From Mycobacterium sp. MS1601 (GTDB taxonomy: Bacteria > Actinomycetota > Actinomycetes > Mycobacteriales > Mycobacteriaceae), in NCBI RefSeq assembly GCF_001984215.1, contig NZ_CP019420.1, positions 6,262,001-6,326,000 on the forward strand: a stretch of DNA of 64,000 nt, given 5' to 3'. Made by a program: the position numbers and the translations under genes. Below the pieces are notes generated by a model. The model was not told the origin of the DNA, searched no databases, and saw only the letters and a program-made list of their open reading frames with translations. Positions 58,325 through 64,000 of the stretch are shown piece after piece (positions within the stretch are counted from its first letter, which is position 1; each line of letters begins with the position of its first letter).

Positions 58325-60001
58325 ATGACGACGCTCGCGCTGATCGGATTCGTCGGAGGACTGATCACCGGAGTCTCGCCGTGCATCCTGCCTGTGCTGC
58401 CGGTGATCTTCCTCAGCGGCGCACACAGCGAGCGCACCCGGCATCAGAAGCTGCGGCCGTATCTGGTCGTCTTCGGCTTGGTCGTGAGCTTCAGTCTCGT
58501 AACGCTCGCGGGGTCAGCCCTGCTGTCGCTGCTACGTCTGCCGCAGGACAGTCTTCGATGGCTCGCGCTGATGGCACTGGCGGCCATCGGGTTGGGACTC
58601 ATTTTCCCGAAAATCGAAGAGCTACTGGAGAAACCGTTCACAAAACTGCCTCAGAAGCAGATCGCGACACGCAGCAGCGGGTTCGGGCTGGGGATCACCC
58701 TCGGCGTCCTGTACGTGCCGTGCGCAGGTCCAGTGCTGGCCGCCATCGTGATCGCCGGCGCCACCGGCTCGATCGGTCCCGAAACACTGGTACTCACATT
58801 CGCGTTCGCCGTGGGTGCCGCCATTCCACTCTTGGTGTTCGCTTTGGCAGGCCAGCGGATAACACAACGGATGAGTGCGTTTCGCACCCGCCAACGCCGG
58901 ATTCGGGTTGCTGCCGGACTGGTCACCATAGCACTGGCCGTGGCGTTGGTCTTCAATCTTCCTGCAGTGCTGCAACGTTCGATTCCGGACTACACCACTG
59001 CGCTACAGGACCGGGTCAGCGGCGAACAACTTGACCTCGGCGGGCTGATCAACGATCAGAACGCGCAGTTGTCGAACTGCACCAATGGCGCCGACGAACT
59101 CGAGGACTGCGGACCCGCCCCCGACATCACGGGCATCACATCGTGGTTCAACACCCCCGACAACACTTCTGTAGATCTGCGCGCACTGCGCGGCAAAGTG
59201 GTGCTGGTCGATTTCTGGGCATACTCCTGCATCAACTGCCAGCGGGCCGCCCCACATCTCGTGGACTGGTACAAATCCTACGGCGACAAGGGTTTTGAGA
59301 TCATCGGCGTGCACACCCCGGAATACGCGTTCGAGAAGGTGGAATCGAACGTGATGCACGGCGCCGACGATCTGGGAATTACCTACCCGGTGGCGCTGGA
59401 CAACTCGTACTCGACGTGGACCAACTACCGCAACCGCTACTGGCCCGCGAAGTACCTGATCGATGCGACCGGTACGGTGCGACACATCAAGTTGGGCGAA
59501 GGCGACTATTCCACCACCGAGAATCTGATCCGAGAGCTGCTCCGCCAGGCCAACCCCAGCGTGGACCTACCGGAAGTCAGTGAAAAGAAGGACACCACAC
59601 CACAATCCGGACTCACGCCCGAGACATATCTCAGCGTCGGCAAGGTGGTGAACTACGGTGGGCTGGGCACCTACGACCAGGGCAGCGCGGAGTTTGCGGT
59701 GCCACCAGATCTCCCCCGCGACACTTTTGCCCTCGCCGGCCCGTGGGCGCTGGACTATCAGGGTGCCACCGCGGTCAGTTCGGATTCCGGTATTTCACTG
59801 AACTTTCATGCCGAAGATGTCTACATCGTCGTCGGAGGAACCGGCTCCCTCACTGTCACCAAAGATGGCCGACGTGTCACCACCGACATCTCGGGACCAC
59901 CCACGGCATATCGCATCGTCGACGAACCCGCGGTCGCGACCGGACATCTCGACGTTCGCGTCGACGAGGGGTTGCAAGTATTTTCGTTCACTTACGGTTG
60001 A
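58325..60001 (+). CDS. dipZ: DipZ, CcdA-thioredoxin fusion
   Basis: 558 residues. The N-terminal CcdA/DsbD-beta-like membrane part has paired Cys in [10 protein letters not shown] and VPCAGPVLA. Following a signal-like helix, the C-terminal periplasmic thioredoxin-like domain has the CxxC in [11 protein letters not shown], and a beta-sandwich tail. It would carry reducing power to the outer face. ATG 58325 (MTTLALIGF) is chosen over an upstream in-frame start, because the SigK-like promoter places transcription here. Shorter than the M. tuberculosis protein as I recall it. Equivalent to Rv2874. Confidence 0.88.
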   Translation: MTTLALIGFVGGLITGVSPCILPVLPVIFLSGAHSERTRHQKLRPYLVVFGLVVSFSLVTLAGSALLSLLRLPQDSLRWLALMALAAIGLGLIFPKIEELLEKPFTKLPQKQIATRSSGFGLGITLGVLYVPCAGPVLAAIVIAGATGSIGPETLVLTFAFAVGAAIPLLVFALAGQRITQRMSAFRTRQRRIRVAAGLVTIALAVALVFNLPAVLQRSIPDYTTALQDRVSGEQLDLGGLINDQNAQLSNCTNGADELEDCGPAPDITGITSWFNTPDNTSVDLRALRGKVVLVDFWAYSCINCQRAAPHLVDWYKSYGDKGFEIIGVHTPEYAFEKVESNVMHGADDLGITYPVALDNSYSTWTNYRNRYWPAKYLIDATGTVRHIKLGEGDYSTTENLIRELLRQANPSVDLPEVSEKKDTTPQSGLTPETYLSVGKVVNYGGLGTYDQGSAEFAVPPDLPRDTFALAGPWALDYQGATAVSSDSGISLNFHAEDVYIVVGGTGSLTVTKDGRRVTTDISGPPTAYRIVDEPAVATGHLDVRVDEGLQVFSFTYG

Positions 60002-60004
60002 CAC

Positions 60005-60031
60005 CCATCCAGCTGTGAAGCTGCTTCGAAT
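60005..60031 (+). promoter_or_regulatory. SigK-like promoter of mpt70
   Basis: CCATCC (60005-60010), 15 bases, then TCGAAT (60026-60031), with the SigK-type -35 intact and one change in the -10. It begins 4 bases after the dipZ stop, and the mpt70 ATG is 54 bases downstream. Confidence 0.65.
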
Positions 60032-60084
60032 GACCTGTGTCAGAGCACTTCAACGACGAACACCACACGAGGAGTCGACGCGCG

Positions 60085-60678
60085 ATGAAGACACAGACGA
60101 AGGCCGCCACCGCAATCGCCGCTGCAGCCATGGGCTTGACACTGGCCGGCGCCCCTGCCGCGGTTGGCGAACCCATGGGTCCGATGGGCCCGGGATGCGC
60201 GGCGTATGCCGAACAGAATCCGACGGGTCCGGCGTCGGTGACGGGCATGTCCCAGGATCCGGTCACAGTGGCCGCGTCGAACAACCCGATGCTCACCACG
60301 CTCACCTCGGCGGTATCCGGTCAGCTCAATCCGGACGTCAACCTCGTCGACACCCTCAACGGTGGTGAGTTCACGGTGTTCGCCCCCACTGACGACGCGT
60401 TCGCCAAGATCGATCCCACCACCATCGAGACGTTGAAAACCGACGCTGCGATGTTGACGAACATCCTTACCTACCATGTGGTTCCGGGTCGGGTCAGCCC
60501 CGAGCAGGTGGCCGGCACACACACCACCGTGCAGGGAGCGCCGGTGACTGTGGCCGGACCGGCAGACCAACTCGTGGTCAATGACGCCTCGGTGCTCTGT
60601 GGTGGCGTCCAGACGGCAAATGCCACCGTGTACCTGGTCGACACCGTGCTGATGCCGCCCGCCACCTTCAATCGCTGA
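60085..60678 (+). CDS. mpt70: secreted fasciclin-domain protein, MPT70-like
   Basis: 197 residues. A Sec signal ([20 protein letters not shown]) has no lipobox Cys, so it is secreted. The mature protein is one FAS1 domain, very like the mpt83-like one: [37 protein letters not shown]. Two Cys ([10 protein letters not shown] and [10 protein letters not shown]) likely form a disulfide. GAGGAG lies upstream of ATG 60085. Its last 11 bp overlap the convergent PuuE-type gene. Equivalent to Rv2875. Confidence 0.88.
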   Translation: MKTQTKAATAIAAAAMGLTLAGAPAAVGEPMGPMGPGCAAYAEQNPTGPASVTGMSQDPVTVAASNNPMLTTLTSAVSGQLNPDVNLVDTLNGGEFTVFAPTDDAFAKIDPTTIETLKTDAAMLTNILTYHVVPGRVSPEQVAGTHTTVQGAPVTVAGPADQLVVNDASVLCGGVQTANATVYLVDTVLMPPATFNR

Positions 60679-61597
60679 GCGGCGGCGGGAAGTGCTCGAT
60701 CCAGTGTCGGGCAATGTCCACCCGCCGCGTGATCCACACCTTGTCATGGGATTGCACGTGGTCCAGGAAGCGCTCCAGGGAGGCGACGCGGGCGGGCCGG
60801 CCCACCAGCCTGCAGTGCAGACCGACCGACAGCATCTTGGGTGCACCCGCGGCGCCTTCGGCGTACAGCACGTCGAAGGCGTCGCGCAGGTACGCGAAGA
60901 ACTCGTCACCGGACGGGAATCCGCTGGTGGACACGAACTTCATGTCGTTGGTGTCCAACGTGTAGGGCACCACCAGGTGGTCGTGACCGTCCACCCTGGT
61001 CCAGTACGGAAGGTCGTCGGAGTAGGAGTCGGAGTCGTAGAGGAACCCGCCGTGCTCGACCACCAGTTGCCGGGTCTGGGGTGAGTCGCGCCCGGTGTAC
61101 CAACCCAGCGGCGGCGCACCGGTCAGTTCAGTGATCAACGCCACCGCCTCGGCCATGTGCTCGCGCTCCACATGCGGATCGATCAGCTGGTAGCTCAGCC
61201 ACCGCAGGCCGTGGCAGGCGATCTCGTCACCCCGCTCCTGGAAGGCCTTGACTGCTTCAGGATTGCGGGCCAGGGCCATGGCGACACCAAAGATGGTCAG
61301 CGGGAGGCCGCGGCGCTCGAACACCCGCAGCACTCGCCACAAACCGGCGCGGGAGCCGTACTCGTACAACGACTCCAGGCTCATGTGTCGGTTGGGAAAA
61401 GGCTGGGCACCAATGACTTCCGAGAGAAATGTCTCCGAACGGGTGTCGCCGTCGAGCACGTTGTTCTCAGCACCCTCCTCATAGTTGAGGACGAACTGAA
61501 CGGCGATGTTGGCGCCGCCTGGCCAGTTCGGGTGCGGCGGATTGGGACCGTAGCCCACCATGTCACGCGGATAGTCGTGCAGCGTCATGCCGGCCAT
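60668..61597 (-). CDS. puuE: PuuE-type polysaccharide deacetylase-fold protein
   Basis: 309 residues. [41 protein letters not shown] (split) and [35 protein letters not shown] in parts match the cofactor-independent allantoinase PuuE family; the fold is that of carbohydrate esterase 4. It would hydrolyse allantoin. ATG 61597 is used; ATG 61588 ([10 protein letters not shown]) is as likely. No other purine-catabolism gene is in the window. It converges on mpt70 with an 11-bp overlap. Confidence 0.82.
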   Translation of the reverse strand: MAGMTLHDYPRDMVGYGPNPPHPNWPGGANIAVQFVLNYEEGAENNVLDGDTRSETFLSEVIGAQPFPNRHMSLESLYEYGSRAGLWRVLRVFERRGLPLTIFGVAMALARNPEAVKAFQERGDEIACHGLRWLSYQLIDPHVEREHMAEAVALITELTGAPPLGWYTGRDSPQTRQLVVEHGGFLYDSDSYSDDLPYWTRVDGHDHLVVPYTLDTNDMKFVSTSGFPSGDEFFAYLRDAFDVLYAEGAAGAPKMLSVGLHCRLVGRPARVASLERFLDHVQSHDKVWITRRVDIARHWIEHFPPPLSD

Positions 61598-61668
61598 TCT
61601 GTCAGCGTCAGAGAGCTGTCACCGAACGAGAAGTTTCCTTCCGCCCGAAACAGGGCAGCATCACTGGC

Positions 61669-62961
61669 ATGACTCGGGTGCTGTGGTTTCGTCGCGACCT
61701 TCGGCTGGGAGATCTCCCCGCGCTGCTCGACGCTGGAGCCGACGACGCCGAGGTGCTGGCCTGCTACGTGCTGGACCCCCGTCTGACGGCCTCCTCGGGG
61801 CCGCGGCGGTTGCAGTTCCTCTACGACTCGCTGCGCGAATTGCGCGACGCTCTCGACGGCAGGTTGCTGGTCACCCGGGGACGTCCCGACTCCCGCATCC
61901 CCGCGGTGGTCAAGGCCGTCGGCGCCACCTCGGTGCACGTGTCCGAGGAATTCACCCCGTTCGGCCGGGCGCGTGACGAGCAGGTGGCCAAAGCACTGGG
62001 CGAGGTACCGCTGGAGAGGTCCGGCTCGGCTTACCTGGTCTCCCCCGGTCGTGTCACCAAGGACGATGGCTCCCCCTACAAGGTGTTCACCCCGTACTTC
62101 CGCCGCTGGCGCGAGCACGGCTGGCGCGCGCCGGCCAAGACCGGGCCAAAGTCGGCGCGCTGGATCGACCCCGCCGACGTGTCCGGGGCGGGCACGAACA
62201 TCGAGATCCCCGACCCGGGTACCCAGCTGCCCTATCCGGCCGGCGAGAAGGCCGCCAGGCGGCGCTGGAAGCGGTTCGTCGAGCAGAACCTCGATGGCTA
62301 CTCCGGTGACCGCGACCGGCCCGACCTGGACACCACCAGCCGGATGTCGGCCTACCTGCACTTCGGCAACATCCATCCCCGCACCCTGGCTGCCGACCTG
62401 GGCAAGGCCGAAGGTCCGTCGGCGTACCTGCGGGAACTGGCGTTTCGCGACTTCTACGCCAGTGTGCTCGCCGAATGGCCCCGCAGCGCGTGGTGGAACT
62501 TCAACAGCGACTTCGACGCCATCGAGGTCGACGACGACGACGAACTGTTCACCGCGTGGAAGGAAGGCCGCACCGGGTTTCCCATCGTCGATGCCGGGAT
62601 GCGGCAGCTGCGCGAGAGCGGCTTCATGCACAACCGGGTGCGGATGATCACCGCGTCGTTCCTCGTCAAAGATCTGCATCTGCCGTGGCAGTGGGGTGCA
62701 CGCTGGTTCCTGGAGCAGTTGCTCGACGGCGACATCGCCAGCAATCAACACGGCTGGCAGTGGGCGGCCGGATGCGGCACCGACGCCGCGCCGTACTTCC
62801 GGGTGTTCAATCCGGACACCCAGGGCAAGAAGTTCGACCCCGAGCAGGCCTACGTGCGCCGCTGGGTGCCCGAGTACGGCAGCGACGACTATCCGGCTCC
62901 GATCGTCGACCACAGCGCCGAGCGCGCCGAGGCGCTACGCCGGTACAACGCGCTGAGCTGA
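61669..62961 (+). CDS. phr: deoxyribodipyrimidine photolyase
   Basis: 430-residue CPD photolyase. The N-terminal antenna domain opens with VLWFRRDLRLGD. The FAD domain has RPDLDTTSRMSAYLHFGNIHPR (in parts), ELAFRDFYASVL, GFPIVDAGMRQL, FMHNRVRMITASFLVKDL and QWAAGCGTDAAPYFRVFNP. It repairs UV-induced pyrimidine dimers using blue light. ATG 61669 with no strong Shine-Dalgarno. M. tuberculosis lacks a photolyase, which fits a free-living environmental species. Confidence 0.93.
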   Translation: MTRVLWFRRDLRLGDLPALLDAGADDAEVLACYVLDPRLTASSGPRRLQFLYDSLRELRDALDGRLLVTRGRPDSRIPAVVKAVGATSVHVSEEFTPFGRARDEQVAKALGEVPLERSGSAYLVSPGRVTKDDGSPYKVFTPYFRRWREHGWRAPAKTGPKSARWIDPADVSGAGTNIEIPDPGTQLPYPAGEKAARRRWKRFVEQNLDGYSGDRDRPDLDTTSRMSAYLHFGNIHPRTLAADLGKAEGPSAYLRELAFRDFYASVLAEWPRSAWWNFNSDFDAIEVDDDDELFTAWKEGRTGFPIVDAGMRQLRESGFMHNRVRMITASFLVKDLHLPWQWGARWFLEQLLDGDIASNQHGWQWAAGCGTDAAPYFRVFNPDTQGKKFDPEQAYVRRWVPEYGSDDYPAPIVDHSAERAEALRRYNALS

Positions 62962-63020
62962 AACGGCGTATGCCAGAATGACGGGCAGAAATACAGCCCC
63001 GATCCGTGAGGAGCTCAGCA

Positions 63021-63275
63021 GTGGTCAGCACCGAGGTGGAGCGCTACGACGACGTCGATCCTGCCGATGTGCCGTCCGCCAAGTGGGGTTGGAGCAAGAT
63101 CAACTACCGCACCTGGCATCTGACCGGGCTGTTTATCATCGGCTTCCTGCTACTGATGATGCACGGCAACCATGTCGGCCACGTCGAGGACTACTTCCTC
63201 ATCGGCTTCGCCGTCATCGCCACGTTTTTCCTGGTGCGCGACTGGTGGGGTCGCCAAAAGGGCTGGATTCGCTAG
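63021..63275 (+). CDS. DUF2631 membrane protein (Rv2876-like)
   Basis: 84 residues with two hydrophobic helices (LFIIGFLLLMMHGN, FLIGFAVIATFFLVRDWWG) and a conserved AKWGWSKINYRTWHLTGL segment, matching DUF2631. GTG 63021 has GAGGAG 7 bases upstream. Function unknown. It is downstream of phr by 59 bp, and in M. tuberculosis the related gene (Rv2876) lies next to mpt70. Confidence 0.8.
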   Translation: MVSTEVERYDDVDPADVPSAKWGWSKINYRTWHLTGLFIIGFLLLMMHGNHVGHVEDYFLIGFAVIATFFLVRDWWGRQKGWIR

Positions 63276-63283
63276 ACCGCTAC

Positions 63284-63344
63284 CGCGAGATCGACGCTAC
63301 GCAGCGAAAGTTCGAGTGATCACCTGCGTAACGTCGATCTCGCG
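63284..63344. repeat. large inverted repeat, possible terminator or REP-like element
   Basis: Left arm 63284-63304 and right arm 63324-63344 are 21 bp each and complementary at 20 positions, with a 19-nt loop. It lies between the end of the DUF2631 gene and the convergent rlmN. It can fold on both strands as a bidirectional terminator. The arms contain GAGATCGACG/CGTCGATCTC, which I recall as a common mycobacterial palindrome; copy number cannot be checked here. Confidence 0.6.
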
Positions 63345-63351
63345 ATGTCAG

Positions 63352-63441
63352 CCCTCGGCCGCCAGCTGGCCACACGCCCCATCCACGCGCGTGCGCGCTG
63401 CGCTACCGGCCTCGTCCCTCGGCCGCCAGCTGGCCACACGC
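63352..63441. repeat. duplicated 3' end of rlmN (26-bp direct repeat)
   Basis: A 26-bp unit beginning CCCTCGGCCGCCAGCTGG occurs at 63352-63377 and 63416-63441, 64 bp apart. On the minus strand both encode ACGQLAAEG. In the present rlmN the inner copy leads to RGR and a stop at 63403; the outer copy, past that stop, is followed directly by TGA. This suggests a partial duplication of the gene end. Confidence 0.8.
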
Positions 63442-64000
63442 GGCGGCAATCTCACGGCCCCGCGTGTCCCGCACCGTGCACGACACGCCCTTGGCACGCA
63501 CCCGCTTCACGAATTCCCGCTCCACCGGTTTGGGACTGGCGTCCCACTCGCTGCCCGGGGTCGGGTTCAGCGGGATCAAGTTCACGTGTACCAGCGGCCC
63601 GAACGCCGTATGCAGCTTCTTGCCCAGCAGATCTGCCCGCCACGGCTGATCGTTGACGTCACGGATCAGCGCGTACTCCACCGAGACCCGCCGTCCGGTG
63701 CGGTCGGCGTAGTAGCGTGCGGCGTCCAGCACCTCTTCGATCTTCCAGCGGTTGTTCACCGGAACCAGGGTGTCGCGCAGTTCGTCGTCCGGGGTGTGCA
63801 GCGACAACGCCAGCGTCACGCCCAGCTTCTCGTCGGCCAGCTTGCGGATGGCGGGCGCCAGCCCCACGGTGGACACCGTGACCGAACGCGCCGAGATGCC
63901 GAACCCCTGCGGTGACGGGTCGACGATGCGGTGCACCGCGGCCACCACGCGGTTGTAGTTGGCCAACGGCTCGCCCATGCCCATGAACACCACGTTGGAC
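63403..64000 (-). CDS. rlmN: 23S rRNA/tRNA methyltransferase RlmN, C-terminal part
   Basis: Partial gene, 5' end beyond the window's right edge; about 198 residues are visible. [16 protein letters not shown], then [58 protein letters not shown] and [17 protein letters not shown] match the second half of RlmN; the CX3CX2C radical-SAM cluster would lie in the missing part. It methylates adenosine 2503 of 23S rRNA and A37 of some tRNAs. The C-terminus follows a duplicated end. Equivalent to Rv2880c. Confidence 0.92.
   Translation of the reverse strand, partial: SNVVFMGMGEPLANYNRVVAAVHRIVDPSPQGFGISARSVTVSTVGLAPAIRKLADEKLGVTLALSLHTPDDELRDTLVPVNNRWKIEEVLDAARYYADRTGRRVSVEYALIRDVNDQPWRADLLGKKLHTAFGPLVHVNLIPLNPTPGSEWDASPKPVEREFVKRVRAKGVSCTVRDTRGREIAAACGQLAAEGRGR

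Overview
The window is about 64 kb of GC-rich actinobacterial chromosome from a mycobacterium, most likely a free-living Mycolicibacterium-type species. The backbone follows the conserved M. tuberculosis order Rv2794c to Rv2880c: pptT, metallophosphoesterase, echA16, dinF, nrnA, rbfA, infB, nusA, rimP, proS, efpA, cysG, cobB, cobO, chelatase, mqo, mtr, a glnA4/aldC cluster, map, a penicillin-binding lipoprotein, ispG, rip1, dxr, mpt83/dipZ/mpt70 and rlmN. Several blocks in it are not part of that backbone. No tRNA, rRNA, CRISPR array, insertion sequence or phage gene was recognised.

Layout. 1-5.4 kb: the pptT start, a metallophosphoesterase, a secreted protein, a CocE-type esterase and small conserved proteins. 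5.4-13.2 kb: a leftward operon for translation and RNA metabolism (rimP, nusA, ylxR, infB, rbfA, nrnA, MATE transporter). 13.3-18 kb: a lipoprotein and ferritin-like pair, proS, and the efflux pump efpA. 18.1-25.2 kb: leftward siroheme/cobalamin genes (cysG, cobB, cobO, AAA+/VWA chelatase), a GNAT and mqo. 25.3-29.7 kb: a TetR regulator divergent from an F420-type oxidoreductase, a hydrolase, mycothione reductase and a KmtR-like metal sensor. 29.7-32.2 kb: an MFS/GlcG/IclR block that looks acquired. 32.3-35.3 kb: a cobalt/nickel ECF-type importer (cbiM, PDGLE protein, cbiQ, cbiO) with an ArsR regulator and operator. 35.3-42.1 kb: a FadR-type regulator, SDR, aldehyde dehydrogenase, class I amidotransferase and GlnA4-like enzyme, divergent from an amino-acid/amine permease; together they resemble a gamma-glutamylation route for amine or amino-alcohol catabolism. 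42.4-48 kb: two N-acetylglutaminylglutamine amide (osmolyte) genes and an exported PE-PPE-like protein. 48-57.3 kb: leftward map, PBP lipoprotein, ispG, rip1 and dxr. 57.4-60.7 kb: mpt83, dipZ and mpt70, each behind a SigK-like promoter. 60.7-64 kb: a PuuE-type deacetylase, photolyase, a small membrane protein and rlmN, which is cut by the window end.

Three genes (infB, the NAGGN amidotransferase and the PBP lipoprotein) are each broken by the apparent loss of one base in a G/C run. IF-2 is essential, so base-calling error is the likeliest explanation, and I annotate all three as full genes with a frameshift. The most informative regulatory signals are the three SigK-like promoters with identical spacing, the paired palindromes between the TetR gene and its divergent neighbour, and the ArsR-type palindrome just upstream of cbiM.
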